From Rachycentron canadum (lineage: Eukaryota; Chordata; Actinopteri; Carangiformes; Rachycentridae), in NCBI GenBank assembly GCA_038496675.1, contig CM076669.1, positions 2,866,746 through 2,930,745 on the forward strand: DNA of 64,000 nt. Direction: 5' to 3'. Below the pieces are notes generated by a model. It was not told the origin of the DNA. It was given only the letters and a program-made list of their open reading frames with translations, and made no database searches. Both the position numbers and the translations under genes were made by a program. Below, piece by piece: positions 12,424 through 25,061 of this stretch (positions are counted from its first letter, which is position 1; every line of letters begins with the position of its first letter).

Positions 12424-12459
<36 letters not shown>
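12424..12459. repeat. (AC)n microsatellite next to the first gap
   Basis: A pure AC run ending 10 bp before the N run. Its position at a contig edge suggests the assembly broke near it. Confidence 0.95.
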
Positions 12460-12462
<3 letters not shown>

Positions 12463-12469
12463 CTAATCT

Positions 12470-12969
12470 NNNNNNNNNNNNNNNNNNNNNNNNNNNNNNN
12501 NNNNNNNNNNNNNNNNNNNNNNNNNNNNNNNNNNNNNNNNNNNNNNNNNNNNNNNNNNNNNNNNNNNNNNNNNNNNNNNNNNNNNNNNNNNNNNNNNNNN
12601 NNNNNNNNNNNNNNNNNNNNNNNNNNNNNNNNNNNNNNNNNNNNNNNNNNNNNNNNNNNNNNNNNNNNNNNNNNNNNNNNNNNNNNNNNNNNNNNNNNNN
12701 NNNNNNNNNNNNNNNNNNNNNNNNNNNNNNNNNNNNNNNNNNNNNNNNNNNNNNNNNNNNNNNNNNNNNNNNNNNNNNNNNNNNNNNNNNNNNNNNNNNN
12801 NNNNNNNNNNNNNNNNNNNNNNNNNNNNNNNNNNNNNNNNNNNNNNNNNNNNNNNNNNNNNNNNNNNNNNNNNNNNNNNNNNNNNNNNNNNNNNNNNNNN
12901 NNNNNNNNNNNNNNNNNNNNNNNNNNNNNNNNNNNNNNNNNNNNNNNNNNNNNNNNNNNNNNNNNNNNN
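12470..12969. other. Assembly gap, 500 N
   Basis: Exactly 500 N, the same length as the second gap, so it is a fixed-size placeholder and the true distance is unknown. The left flank is unique sequence after an (AC)n tract. The right flank starts directly in (GT)n. Confidence 0.99.
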
Positions 12970-13034
<65 letters not shown>

Positions 13035-13040
13035 TGTGTG
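12970..13040. repeat. (GT)n / (GCGT)n microsatellite at the left edge of contig B
   Basis: A pure GT run directly after the gap, then GTGC units, then TGTGCACCTGG. Reverse-complemented it reads as (AC)n, the same motif and strand as the (CA)n at 38121. This supports re-orienting contig B. Confidence 0.95.
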
Positions 13041-13366
13041 CACCTGGCAGTGCTTGTGTGTTTATGTGTGACCATGTAAGATAATTTACCTGAGACCACA
13101 GACATGACTACTTGGAGCACAGCCGTAAACAAAACGGCTCAGAACAACTCTCATGTCAGTGTTGTAAAAAGAATCGTGGAGGGTGTTAATGAAATAGTGT
13201 GGATGTGTGTGCATGTGTGTGCGTGTAGTCAGTTGCTTTTAAAATTTGCATTTTGAAGTTCTCTATCTCCTTAGCATGTTGTCATAAAGGCCAGATGATA
13301 CAAGAGATGCTGTCTGGCTTTGACTTGTGGCATTTATCTTATACTGTAATGGGATTCCAAGGCTGT

Positions 13367-13371
<5 letters not shown>

Positions 13372-13433
<62 letters not shown>

Positions 13434-13480
13434 TCGTGTGTGTGTATTCGTGTGTGTATTTGTGTGTGTGTATTTGTGTG
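13372..13480. repeat. (GT)n microsatellite with TATTCGTG variants
   Basis: A long pure GT run, followed by tandem variants of TGTGTGTATTCG and TGTGTGTATTTG. Confidence 0.95.
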
Positions 13481-15686
13481 TGATCATACACTCACATGTC
13501 AGTGTGTTAACCTTGATCTACATACTACGAACTGTCATTTTGGCTTGAATTTAGGGCACACGACCAATCCTCAACCCCATACCTCATCTCATCACCACAT
13601 GCCACTATCCGTGTAAATCTGTGTCTTTGAGATTCTGCTTAAGTCACCATGTTAAGTCATACTCCAGTGCCTCCCATGCCTTCATTTCCACAAACCAGAT
13701 CAAATTTATTGTCCCCATTGTTCAAGTGTATTAACTGGAAGAGATGTGATTAAAAATGGATTGCATCTTTCTTTGCTCTCCCACTCATTTTTGTTCTCCA
13801 AATACGACCCTTCGTTCTTAGGAAAATGAGATTTGGAAGAGCAAACACACATGCACCACCTCTTCCTTCCTCTTCTCTACCACTGAACTCACTCACCCTG
13901 TGTGTCATTTATCTATAATGACTTTGTGAATAGTGTCACAGAGCGTTCTCCCCTCTCTCACCGCGCAGCCATCCAGTCAGTCACTCAGCCTAACCCAATC
14001 AAGTGGCTTTTAATGAACTTCAAACAAGTGTTATCACCCAGTTCAACGTGCGCTATGCTTCACTCCCCCCCAGCTCCTTCCATGCGGGGGTTCACCTTAT
14101 CTGCTCTCCTTCTTTTCACCCTCTTTCCTTGTGCCTCTTTGACATGCTAAGGCTCCTCCTGTCGCATACGCTTAATGGTATTTTTTGCCTCTTTCAGTTG
14201 CTCTGTTCTTTTGTTGTTCCTCTCTCATTTTGCCTATTTTGCTCTCTCTATCCACTGCTCTTCTGCAAAAACATGAAAGTTTTCAAAGTGCTTAGGAAAG
14301 TGCTGCTCTCTATTTACTATCTTTACCCTCTTTTACCTCCCTCCTCACCTTTCACTTCTGCTTGTCAGTCACTTTCCTTCTCATGCCACTGCTTTTTTTC
14401 ACATGTGCTCTCTGTCTTCCCCTGTTCTGTTTTTCTTTCTCTGTCCAGCTCTTCCCCTCTTCTTACCTGTCCTCCTTTCCACCCCTCTCCTCTTCATCTT
14501 TCAGGAAAGTCATAGGTGCTCTATTTTAGCCATCTACTCACACCTGAATTGATTGTCTGTTCATTTCAGACTGCCAATTGTTAAGTGACTTGCTGAGTGT
14601 CTCTCTCACTCTCGCTCTCTTGCTCTCTCGCTCTCTCGCTCTCTCTGTCATTAATTCTTTCCTAGCTAGTGCACAGGTAGAAATCAACCTTATTTTGTTC
14701 CATTAGTGATATATTTTTTCATGAGCAAATACAAACAGAGAGCTCATATCTCTGTATAACAGTCTGTGTCATTGTATCATTAATAGTACCAAGTACAGAT
14801 TGAACTGGCCCTTCATTGAATGTGACTGTGAGCAAGTCCCAGGACTGTCTAACTGAGAGACCCAACAAGAATTATCACAAATAAAAGTCTTAAAACTCTA
14901 AAAACAAATCACACTGTGGAATTGAACATTGAAAATGAGTCACTGAAAGTGTTAATGGCTCTGTGAGTTTACAGACTAACAGTACCTGTTAGATTTCAGA
15001 GATACTCCTGGTACAATTAGCACCATCCTGTCAGATTTAACAAATTTAACTGATTAAAAAGTTCAATCAGTGCAATTTCAAAAATATATGGGCTGTTGAT
15101 GAAACCTGATGTTTTAAAAGACCGCGCTTTGTTGTATTATCAGTAACTGTAAAATAAAGCAGTGCTTAAACAAGTTAATTTTATAGGGTGAGGTTATGTA
15201 TTTGTAAGTAATCCAAAATTTCCACATCAGATAAGCTCCTGTGATGAGAGCATCTGGAATAGATCAGCAAGCTGATATGAATGAACTTATCTGAGGTGCC
15301 AAAATTGGTATTACAGATAGGATCACTATGTGCATAGTTGAAATTATATTAACATAAGGCTTAAACAATTTAAACCTGACTGATTATTCTATCTGTATGT
15401 TCTTTTGCATGGGATAGGATGAGCCAGATTTACATTTGTGAAAATAGATCTCAAATACAATTAGTTCTCTCTCCTACATTTCAGCATTCTCCCATTAAAA
15501 TGCAGAACAAAAGTCAGGGAAACTGCACTTGTAATAACACTCAGGTGCAGAATGCAAAGTTCCAAAAGGCTTAGTTAATCTAAAGCTCTAAAACAACACT
15601 ACAGGATCTCCCTTAAGTCTAACACAGTAACACAGAACACCTGCAGTTGGTCACTATCATCCATTGTCTCTTCGTCTCTCTTCCAG
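13481..15686. other. Non-coding stretch before the first plxna4 exon on contig B
   Basis: Intronic under the plxna4 model. It contains a long pyrimidine-rich block (13850-14520) and a CTCTCTCG repeat (14600-14645), then AT-rich unique sequence to the acceptor at 15686. The open frames here are low-complexity Ser/Leu/Phe runs caused by pyrimidine bias, so I reject them as genes. Confidence 0.6.
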
Positions 15687-15887
15687 GGGTGTCCCCAGTT
15701 ATTGCCTGCAGAGAGGATCCTGGTTCCAGTGAACGTGGTGAAGCCCATTACACTACGGGCAAAGAACCTCCCCCAGCCCCAGTCTGGTCAGAGGGGGTAC
15801 GAGTGTCTACTGACCATCCAGGGGAACGAGCACAGAGTTCCTGCCCTTCGCTTCAACAGCTCCTCAGTGCAGTGTCAAAACACATCG
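15687..15887 (+). CDS. plxna4: Plexin-A4 exon: end of PSI2, first IPT region
   Basis: Class-A plexins are single-pass semaphorin co-receptors whose cytoplasmic GAP acts on Rap/Ras-type GTPases during axon guidance. This is the first of 13 plus-strand exons. Acceptor tcttccag, then 67 in-phase codons starting G-C-P-Q-L-L-P-A-E-R-I-L-V-P and including the class-A hallmark N-L-P-Q-P-Q-S-G-Q-R-G-Y-E-C and F-N-S-S-S-V-Q-C-Q-N-T-S, then donor TCG|GTAAGG. Two N-glycosylation sequons are visible. It starts in phase 0, matching the end of the last minus-strand exon at 41412. The match to plexin-A4 is closer than to A1-A3, from memory of the families. Confidence 0.95.
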
Positions 15888-16733
15888 GTAAGGAGTGTGT
15901 GTGTGTATGTGTGAATGTGTGTGTATCAGCTTTTGCGACATATTATCATTGACCCACACACCAACACAATCTCTATAAAGACGCCCCATTTCTATAAAGG
16001 CTTCCCATAAAAGAGACCATAATACTTTTTCGATATCTGTCACACACACACACTCATTCCAGCTCAGAGATTTTTGCTCTACTGGCTAGACAGTGGGTAG
16101 ATGAGACAAGAGCCTGACTTTGTCTCACCTACACAACCATCCCTGCGATCGGGTTCCATTCACTGACTGAATAATGCATTGACAGCAATGAAAGAATAGC
16201 ATGAAAAAGGCTTTATGCTAGTCTTGATGCTAATCGTCGTGTTGATACAATAACATCTCATCTTCCTGTCTATCTTCATCACTCTGAGTGTGTGTGTGTC
16301 AGTGTCTGTGTGTAGAGATGTCTGTGGGATCTGTGTGCATAATCAGAGTACAATCCAAATATTGTACTTTGATTGAGCAGTGAAGGAGGGAAACTGTAAT
16401 TTAGCGGAAAATTATGATTCTAGCATCAACCCTCCATGCTGCTGGTGTTACAGAACCAAATAAAAAATAATCTTCTCTTTGAAAGCTCTCTGGTGTTTAT
16501 AGTGTGTGTTTCTGAATTCAGTGTGCATGTGTGTGTGAGTTCACAGATATATTCATTGTGTGTGCAGCCACCTGTTGATGTATTTCGCATTCAAAGGAGA
16601 ATTGTGATACCATAGGCTTTTGGACTTGGAGATAATAGACAGTTTAAAGTAGCTTAACAGCTTCTCTTTTATTCTCTCTCTCTAATACTCACTTCCCAAT
16701 CTCTCCTTCCCTCTGTGGTTGCCATGGTGATAG

Positions 16734-16830
16734 TATTTCTATGATGGGATGGAGATGAGCAGCCTTCCTGTGGAGCTGACCGTCATCTGGAATGGAGATT
16801 TCAGCATTGACAACCCTGCTCACAACAAAG
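16734..16830 (+). CDS. plxna4: Plexin-A4 exon: end of first IPT region
   Basis: Acceptor ggtgatag and donor AAAG|GTGAGT. Encodes Y-F-Y-D-G-M-E-M-S-S-L-P-V-E-L-T-V-I-W-N-G then I-D-N-P-A-H-N-K. The T-V-I-W-N-G and I-D-N-P pattern is conserved in class-A plexins before PSI3. It starts in phase 0 and ends with one base of a codon that the 18610 exon completes. Confidence 0.95.
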
Positions 16831-18609
16831 GTGAGTATGCACAGAGTTGTGTGTATACTTCAGCACATGCAGATGTGTATACACACACACACACACATAC
16901 ACACACACCTGTAGCTGTGTGGACACTCATTGACATAATGCATTCCCTAGCCCCTTACCCTAACCATATACATCACATCTGAATAACCCTGAATCCTAAC
17001 CTGAAGATAACTCTAATCATAACCCTAAAACCAAGTCTTGATCCACAAACAGTGGATTTAAAGTTGTGAGGACCAGCACACAAACAAACTCACAGACACA
17101 CACTTAAGTCCTTATCAACTTTGGGCATTCTCATAGTATCGAGGAACATAGCCATAGTCTCTGATAAACTTACACACACACACACACACACACAAATAGG
17201 CACACACATGCACATGCAGTAAAGCCACTGCCTCCCCATTGTTGCCCTTGGAGCTGGTCTCCATGGCAACAGGCGGGCGGTGTACTAAGGTGCAGCATTC
17301 GTCCTCTGATGTTGGTGCGTAGTGTGGTTAACTTTAACACATCCTCTGTTACGCATCTCTTCTGTCGGTCTCTCTTTCACCCCACTGTCTCTCTCTGTTT
17401 CCATCTGTCTGTCTGTTCCCAACTCTAAATTCCATGTTCTTGCCTCCTCTCAAATATTATTTTTTTTAAGTTGTTTCTCTTATTTGCTCTGTCAATACTG
17501 CTCTGAGAGTTTGCTATCTATCAGTGTCTTGCACCACTGCCTCCCTCTTCCCTCTGTGCTTTACTAGCATACATTTCAGAAGAATAGTAATAAATGACCA
17601 ATATATTGTATAATGACAACAATTATGAATCCAAGTAAGCAAAGCAAATTTTTTATGCCTGGCAAAACAACTGTTTTATTTCTCTACCTTTTTTTCTATC
17701 TAACTCTCCATCTACTCACTGTATATGTGGAATGACAGGTTAGTGCTAAATAATTAAGTACTCAGCATTCATCTGCTGAGCTTGGTTCAGTTTGGCCACT
17801 GGCGGTCCACCACTGTGAGTGTGCCATGCTAGGATAGGTTGTAGTTCTCTGACAGGACAACAACTAATTTTAACCAAAGGCAGTGGAGTCAGGCGTAAGA
17901 AGCAAATTGTTAAAATGTGGATGATATGCCATCATGACACTATGCTGTAAGGCAAAGTTTGTAGAGTATTTGTGTGTGTTTGCAGTTCTGTGCATGTGTG
18001 TCTGAGTCAGATACTGTGTACAAAACAGGAGGATAAGAGTCGAACTAAAGAAGCAACAAAAGTTAGGGAAAAAGAGGTGGGGCATAAACCAGAGTCCTCC
18101 TCTATCCTCCTCCTACCTTTGTTTGCCTGTGAAGGAAGCAGCTCACAGGGCATCACTTGATGGACAGATCACATATGCCTCTAATCACAATTAAAAAGAA
18201 AATGGTTGGCCCGTTGCCATGGAGATGATATGTTAAATGTGTGGTGGGTGAACAGAGGCGAGAGATAGCAGTCTAGGGACTGCCGAGAGAGGAAGAGAAG
18301 GAGAGAATATAGAGATGATGATGGATGGAGAGATAATGAGGCAAAGATATCAGCAAATGTCTCATTCAGAATCTTGAGTTTGTTGTTTGCATATTGAAAC
18401 AGCGGCTGACAGACATTGAGTGTTATGGGTGAACAAACCAAACTGTTTGTTGTGTATTTGTCCATCATTTTAGAGGCTTTAAATTAACATACATTTGCAG
18501 TTCTGTAAATCATTTGTACAAAGGTTGTTCACTTAAGTTTTCTACTCTTTCTCCCTCTGCAATTACCTTCCTCTATCATCCCTCCCTTTCTGTCCTCCCT
18601 TCTGCACAG
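16831..18609 (+). other. plxna4: plxna4 intron with (CA)n and a CCTAA-rich repeat
   Basis: It holds short (CA)n tracts (16879-16905, 17171-17193). The stretch 16941-17075 is rich in ACCCTAA-like units and ends GTTGTGAGGACCAGCA, a sequence type I recall as dispersed in fish genomes. The rest is AT-rich and without a supported exon. Confidence 0.6.
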
Positions 18610-18800
18610 TACATCTATACAAATGTGATGCCCAGCGTGGAAGCTGTGGTTTGTGTCTGAAGGCAGATCCACTGTTTGGGTGCGTCTGGTGTAAAGGAGA
18701 GAACCGCTGCACCCTTAAGCAACACTGCCTCCACCCTGAGAATCAGTGGCTGGAACATAATGGCATCAACAGCAAGTGCACCCACCCACGGATCACACAG
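18610..18800 (+). CDS. plxna4: Plexin-A4 exon: PSI3 domain
   Basis: Acceptor tctgcacag and donor CAG|GTGAGA. Encodes V-H-L-Y-K-C, then the cysteine-rich PSI pattern S-C-G-L-C-L-K-A-D-P-L-F-G-C-V-W-C-K-G, R-C-T-L-K-Q-H-C, then N-S-K-C-T-H-P-R-I-T-Q leading into the next IPT. PSI domains orient the sema domain and the extracellular ring. The usual C-G-W-C of PSI domains is C-V-W-C here. Ends in phase 0. Confidence 0.95.
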
Positions 18801-21800
18801 GTGAGATGCAATACCAGGAGACAAATGGTCACATACATTCACAAATACAGTGCATACTTTACACATAAGCACTAACCTCGGCCAAGCAATGCCAAAATTA
18901 ATGTAAGTACTTTTTTTAACTCAGGGGCCATACATATATACCTTAATTATAGTGCACTGATGGGAACATACTTATAGCAAAGCTCAGTGAATGTGGCAGT
19001 CGATCATTTTGACATAATGGCAGTCACTAGCAGCTCTTCAGTCTGACAACAAGAACAATGTATTTTACACCTTTTTACAGTGCAGTTACACATTTCACTT
19101 GTCAAAAGTTTCACAGATAATGATATACTAGAATCACAATAACAGGAATCATGTGAATAGGCATTTTAGATGTTTTTTCAGGGACAATGGTTATTCCTGA
19201 CGGAAATGAACTCCTCTTACTTTCAGTGTAGTAACACTGAGTCCATGTAAGGCCTTGAAAAGACAAATCATCCTCACTGTTGCTCGTTATCAATCAACTC
19301 TGCACAGATGTTCACGTAAAACCCCACTTAACCCAGCATGCACCTGCAAACCATGAACATGGTGTGAGGCAAATAGACTTGACTTGAGCAAGACATATAA
19401 AAGGAGCAATAAGGGGAGGGATACGGTAAGATGAAGGATAAGATGATACAAAAGAAAGATGGATGGAAAGATGCCCAGATGAAAAGAGAAGAGGATGGAT
19501 TGGGTTCACATGAAAGAAAGGTGTGGTGACATATGGGTAGACTGAGCTGGAATAGAGTCACATGAGGCTGAAGGGGTGGAAGAGCCCAACTTACCCCCTC
19601 CCTTTTTCCCCATGATGGATGTTAGGATCCCCTCTGCATCCTTTTCCCAAGGAGGAGTGTTAGGAGCAGATGGTGACTGACGAGAGTTGAAGGGATGAAG
19701 CAAAGCATGAATAAAAAAAGAGAAGGGAATCCCCTTTGGTGTCCTGGGGAGTGATGGGTTTGGACAGTGAGAGGGAAGAGGGATACAGGAATGAAAGAGT
19801 AATCCCTTCTCTGGTTTCCACTCCCCATGGCATCCTAGATACACCAGCATACAGATAAGTGGTTGACCTTGGTGGAGATTTGGTGAAAGCAGCACCATAA
19901 ATCTGATTTAAATCTGTTTCTTGTGACCTTACATTGTGAACCTGATCATTTTAAGTAAGGAAGGCGAGGGAATCAGAATGGAAAAGAAAACAAAAGTCTA
20001 GAATCTTTGAAGTTCAAGGACATAAACGTCTCCAAAAGTTACCTGACCTTCTCTTCTCATTGATAACCTGAACCATAATGATTATTTTTACCCAGGCAAA
20101 ATCAAATCAGCTCGTGGGGAAGGTGATGAAAAGATGATGATGTTTTGTCCCTCGTCCCACTTATTAAAGGATCTGGATCAGTCAGTTGCAGTCTGTTATT
20201 CCTCCACCCTAGTGTTTGTCTTCTCGCTGAACAGTGGATTTATTCCTGGAGATAGGCCCTGTATTTCTCCTTACATGCCTGAGGCTGCAGCAGGGACATA
20301 TTGCAGCCTTCTCACGTTCCCCATAAAAACTGTCAGCGGGTGAGCAGTGAGGATTTTTCCAAGACGACCGGGGCCCTAATGCATTCTAATACGCTTCATT
20401 ATAATGACATCTCCCATCAACAATATGAGAGGGAGAGACTCACATAGAAGGATGGAAAAAGAAAGGGCGAGAGAGGGAGAAGTGATTAAGTGTTTGCCTC
20501 TACCCAACCGTCAATTATCTTGTCAAAGTCACAAATCTAATCAACGCCTCATTGCGTCTCTCTCTCTCTCTCTCTTTTACATTCTTCCACCCCTTCCTTC
20601 TCCTTCTCTATTTCTCTTCAGGTCTTTCTCCCTTTCCATTCTCCATATTTGCCAATAAATGAAGAGCCACAATGCATTGTGTGAAATCTTCTTAATTGCA
20701 TGTATTGTAGCCCCATTCCCAGAAGGCTCTTTTTTTCATTAAGACATCAGCAGGGAGCCTTATTAATCAGACACTGAACCATGCGATAACGATATCTCCC
20801 AGATGACAGACATAGGACTCGCGTTGTGTATGACCCAGCTTGAGCTTGCCTCTGTCATTCAATTGGTTAGTTCCTTTCAAGCCCAACTACTCCAGTTTCA
20901 ATTTCAATTCACTCCCTTGAAATATAATCAAGTTGTCAAATTAAAATCTTTTGATGCACATTAAGTAGTAACATACGGATTATCAAACCACCGAATATAA
21001 GAGCTTCAAGCCATGAGATAAGGCCACACACCCCGGCTTGCTTTTCTACCTGTGAACACCACAGGGGGTCACGCAGCCAAGTATAAACTGAGCAGTAAAA
21101 CAAAGAGTCTCAGCCTCAGTGAAAATCCTTGGGATTGCCATTTTTCAGGGGGAATGGTGACACAGTGCCATTAAAGCTGGGCTCCTGCCTGCAGCATGGA
21201 GGACTTCTATTTGGCAAAGACAGATAGGGACAGACTATTCTGTGTCCGTTTCTAACATCCATCCATCTGGGCTGACTTGTACACACACACACACACACAC
21301 ACTCAGTGGCCAAAAAGTAATTGTGTGAGTAGTGCTGATGGATGTTGGAACCTCCTCATCAACAATGAGAAATGTTACTGATAAATCAAAGGACACTGAT
21401 CACTGCAAAGATGTCACCTGATGCCAGATTTTAAGTTAATCTTATGTAATAGATTGTTGTAGATTTCATTGACTGCAGGATTGAGAAATGGCAGTCCCTT
21501 GACCCTGAGTGTTGACCCCTTAGCTGTCACTGTAGCTATTATTTTGTCATTTATGGTCTCCATTCTGCCACCATATCTCCCATCACCCACACTTTTCTGA
21601 GCGTTACATAACACGTGAATGGAAACATTTAATACTCATCCTGAAAGTGTTTGGAAAAAACAAATCATAATAAATAGCTATTGTTCTTCACCCTTTTGTC
21701 CTTCTACACCTGAGTATTACTTTTGAGAAGAGCCTTTGTCAATACAGTGGTTACACAAGAACAAAAACACTAAAAGTAGAATTATTGCAGTCTGACTGTA

Positions 21801-22410
21801 TGGTCACTCACACTCTTTATCTCACACCATTTGGGAAGTTATCATTTTGGCTAAAATACGCTTGAGTAGGAGTTATAATCAGAAACCAGTAAAGAAAAGT
21901 CATTTTCCTACTTAGCCACCACTCTCATGATAACACTACTTTATAACATGAATATGCTAGCAAAAGTTCTCTCCTGCTCTCCAAACTGTGTCATTGTCAT
22001 GCTATTCATTTATAGACAAATGGCAAACAAAGTTGTCATTTAAAATAATGGCCTATAAAGCCAAAAAGAAAAAATTTAGATACAGTGTGGTCCATGGGTT
22101 GAAGAGACATGTTGGAGATATCAAACAGGAAAGATAGATTATTCTAATACATTTAAAGAGGTTTTCTAATCTTGGGGAAAAAAATGTGAGTCCAGGAATT
22201 ACCTGACATGACACATTTTATTAAAAGATTTACTGTATTAATGTAAACATTTTTGCTGTATTGTACTTTTTACTGTACAGAGTATATTTATTACTTTTAT
22301 TCATCTAGAATTTACACATCTAAAAATTTGTTTATGCACTCACCTGTTTAACAGTGTAATGCTCATGTTGTTTCGAAAAACATCATCAGCCTAGAACTGT
22401 ATTTACACAG
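18801..22410 (+). other. plxna4: Large plxna4 intron (3.6 kb)
   Basis: No exon seen on either strand. Purine-rich in 19400-19870 (open frames on the minus strand here are composition artefacts). Unique, homeobox-site-rich sequence at 20330-20440 and 20640-20830. A short (CA)n lies at 21281-21301. Confidence 0.6.
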
Positions 22411-22562
22411 ATCACCCCTCTTCGGGGTCCCAGGGAGGGTGGCACGCTTGTGACCATCCGTGGCGAGAACCTGGGATTGGAGTTCAGAGAGATTCAGGAT
22501 AACGTGAAGGTGGCCGGAGTCGACTGCACTCCAATACGTGAGGGCTACATCCCTGCCGAACA
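22411..22562 (+). CDS. plxna4: Plexin-A4 exon: second IPT/TIG repeat
   Basis: Acceptor atttacacag and donor CA|GTAAGT. Encodes the IPT signature I-T-P-L-R-G-P-R-E-G-G-T-L-V-T-I-R-G, then N-L-G-L-E-F-R-E-I and V-A-G-V-D-C-T-P, ending Y-I-P-A-E-Q with the last codon split 2+1. The sequence R-G-E-N-L-G-L-E-F is typical of plexin-A2/A4. Confidence 0.95.
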
Positions 22563-23706
22563 GTAAGTCACATTTTTACACTGAAGACTGATTTTAAAAC
22601 ACTGTCAGCACTAAGTAGCAGCCAATTTATAAATAGAATCTACAGTATAGTGATAATTCTAACTGTAATGATCTTTGCCACACAGTAATTTATCACTCTG
22701 TCAACCAATTTTAACATGTTATCTATGAATATATTATTTTCCAGCTGCACTAGAACCATAGAGAGATTTTTAAAACTAAAAATTAAAACGAACTAAAAAA
22801 ACTAAATGATGAATTCAGCATAACCCCACTGAAAGCACTTTGACCTCAGCTGACCATGTCATGCCCTCGAGGGGCCAAGACACTTGAGTCACGCACAGGG
22901 ACGACATTATGTTATCCGCATTTGCCACATGACAAGCTATAACAAGTCAACCAGACCAACTGATCATGAGTCAGAGTACTCACCCCAGGGTGTTTATTTG
23001 CATGTGTGTCTGTGAGCATAAGGCAGCAAGACAGAAAGTGAGTAAGTAAGAGGAAAAACTATAACATAACCAGTAAACTAAGACTAAATTGGACTGATCC
23101 CTAGACATGCAGAAAATTTGATTTAACGTGAAGTCACAGCACTGCACATACAGTTCAGTGCTGAGGGCAACAGAGAATGACTCAGGCCTCCATTATTCAT
23201 AGCAGCACACATAGTCCCATAATCATTCTAGGAAGTCTGGGAGGTTACATTTAGTTGACATTTGAATTTAATCCAGCGCTTTGGTTCCTAACAGGTGGCG
23301 TTTATCAAATTATTTTAAACTAGTTTAAAGTTGGCTTATCAACAGACCCAGTGCTGCTTCTGCTAAGAAAGTAAGTCGTGTGCCAGCACTTTCTAAGCAA
23401 ACGCTGACCCAGCAGAAGAGCTAGCTGTATTTGAGGTCATATGTAAAAGGATAGAGACTTTTTCTTTTTCTCCCACAAGTTGGCAGAGCATGCGAGGTGA
23501 CAGCGCTGCCAAGTAATACATTATTTTATTGAGGCTTTAACATAGGTTTGGATCATTCATGTTACATAATCTGCTCTGCGCTCACTGGCAAGGCAAACTG
23601 CAGCAGGGTTGTAAATGCATTTTTCTGTGTGGCATACACATGTGGGTGTCTGTATATGCCTTTCCACATATTTATTTCTCTTACATGTCCTACAATGTGT
23701 TTCCAG

Positions 23707-23830
23707 GATTGTGTGTGAGATGGGTAGAGCAGAGAAGAGCCAGTATACTGGGCATGTGCAGGTCTGTGTGGGAGTTGGAGAATGCATAGCTGAATTCACA
23801 GCAAATTCCTCCAAGTACTACTACTTTGTG
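23707..23830 (+). CDS. plxna4: Plexin-A4 exon: end of second IPT repeat
   Basis: Acceptor tgtttccag; the first base completes the split Gln codon. Encodes I-V-C-E-M-G, then H-V-Q-V-C-V-G-V-G-E-C and N-S-S-K-Y-Y-Y-F-V, with donor GTG|GTGAGT. The N-S-S sequon and the Y-Y-F strand match the end of this IPT repeat in plexin-A4. Ends in phase 0. Confidence 0.95.
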
Positions 23831-24793
23831 GTGAGTCTCTATTTTCAGCTCTTGTTCTTGTAGAATTTATAAAAAATCTTTTTGATGGTTATATGATGGA
23901 CTTTTTACAAAGTGCTTTGCCTCTAAGAGCACGAAGGCAACCACACTGTCAGCCACTGCATGTTAGCACCTTACTAGTTGTTGGTCTGTTTTCTCACCTA
24001 CTGTGTTAATACTGTATGTACATGTCGGTTTCCTTGTACTGTATACTTGACTGTGATCTAACGCAGTGTGGTTCTCACCAAGGGTTGGTCTCCCTGTCAG
24101 CGTTTCTCCCATACACGTGTCAGCAGTGAGACATGACTGGCAGTCACTAATGAGCCCAGAGTGAGGAGCAAACACAGAGGATTATAAAAACATTTTTCTG
24201 CCACAAACACATAAAAACAAAGTCATAACACACTTTTCAGCTTTCACTCTACACACAATTAATCAGTATTACTCACACGCACTTGCATAGTCTGAAATAA
24301 ATTTGCAGTTGTTGCCATTATGTACTCGTTTTATGCAGTGTTATCATTTTTATTGCCATCCATTAATGGGTGCTGGCCAAGGTTTATTTCTCAATGGGGT
24401 TATACAATGTTAGGTCTAGATGTCACACTACACAGTAGGCTAGAGATGGGATTGTAAGACCTAATGAACTGGATGTGGATTTACTTTAGCTTTAGCTTCC
24501 AGTGGACTACATTAGCTGCTGCTGTGTCAGTTTAATTTGAAGAATTTCCTGCACAGAATAGTGCATGTAAGTGGAATTAGTCGGTTCACGTTTACATCAA
24601 CACCCAGAAGCCCTTTTAGCTGAGAATGCTCCTTCAGTGCATTTCTTTTTTCTGGAACCTATATGAAAACGAACCAATTGTCTAATCACATTAGTAGTAG
24701 GAGTAGGTTCACTTTTAGAAATCATTCTCCCCTCACTACGGTAGAAAGGGTTTTCATATTTAACAAGGAGACATGGTCAATTCATGGTAGATT

Positions 24794-24796
<3 letters not shown>

Positions 24797-24835
<39 letters not shown>
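24797..24835. repeat. (AT)n microsatellite
   Basis: A pure AT run of about 19 units in the intron between the exons ending at 23830 and starting at 25062. Confidence 0.95.
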
Positions 24836-24840
<5 letters not shown>

Positions 24841-25061
24841 ACAACCTGACTTATTTATTTCCTGTTCAATCAGGGTTTTCTATGATTTTGCCCCATGTTT
24901 TAAATGCTGCATGACTCTGGTTCATCTTAACTGATCAATGTCTGTACTCTGTACATTAAAGGCAGTTTGTGGTCTCCTGGGCATTTAAGCATTTCACTGT
25001 TATGCATCATTTATTTTGCTACTTTGATTCACATTGACTTTCGACTCTGCCCTTTTTCCAG

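Larger units (their letters stand above)
9631..12469. other. Non-coding end of contig A
   Basis: No supported exon. Pyrimidine-rich blocks (9800-9980, 10060-10260) make long but low-complexity open frames. A short open stretch at 10319-10445 (S-A-S-H-E-I-E-Q-P-A-E-Y-F) follows a ccacag acceptor-like site but has no phase support. A (GT)n tract lies at 10967-11012 and an (AC)n tract near the gap edge. Confidence 0.5.

Noticed and set aside
12264..13132. Long open frames crossing the first N run
   Set aside because: They consist of (CA)n/(GT)n translation and unknown residues; the N run has no sequence.
14003..14515. 170-codon open frame on the plus strand
   Set aside because: Ser/Leu/Phe/Pro-rich translation of a pyrimidine-biased intron block, with no homology-like motif and no splice support.
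16941..17075. ACCCTAA-like units as an interstitial telomere repeat
   Set aside because: Fish telomeres are TTAGGG/CCCTAA, but the units here are irregular and end in a dispersed-repeat sequence, so a common interspersed repeat is more likely.
19506..19898. 130-codon open frame on the minus strand
   Set aside because: Lies in a purine-rich intron segment; composition artefact without recognisable domains.
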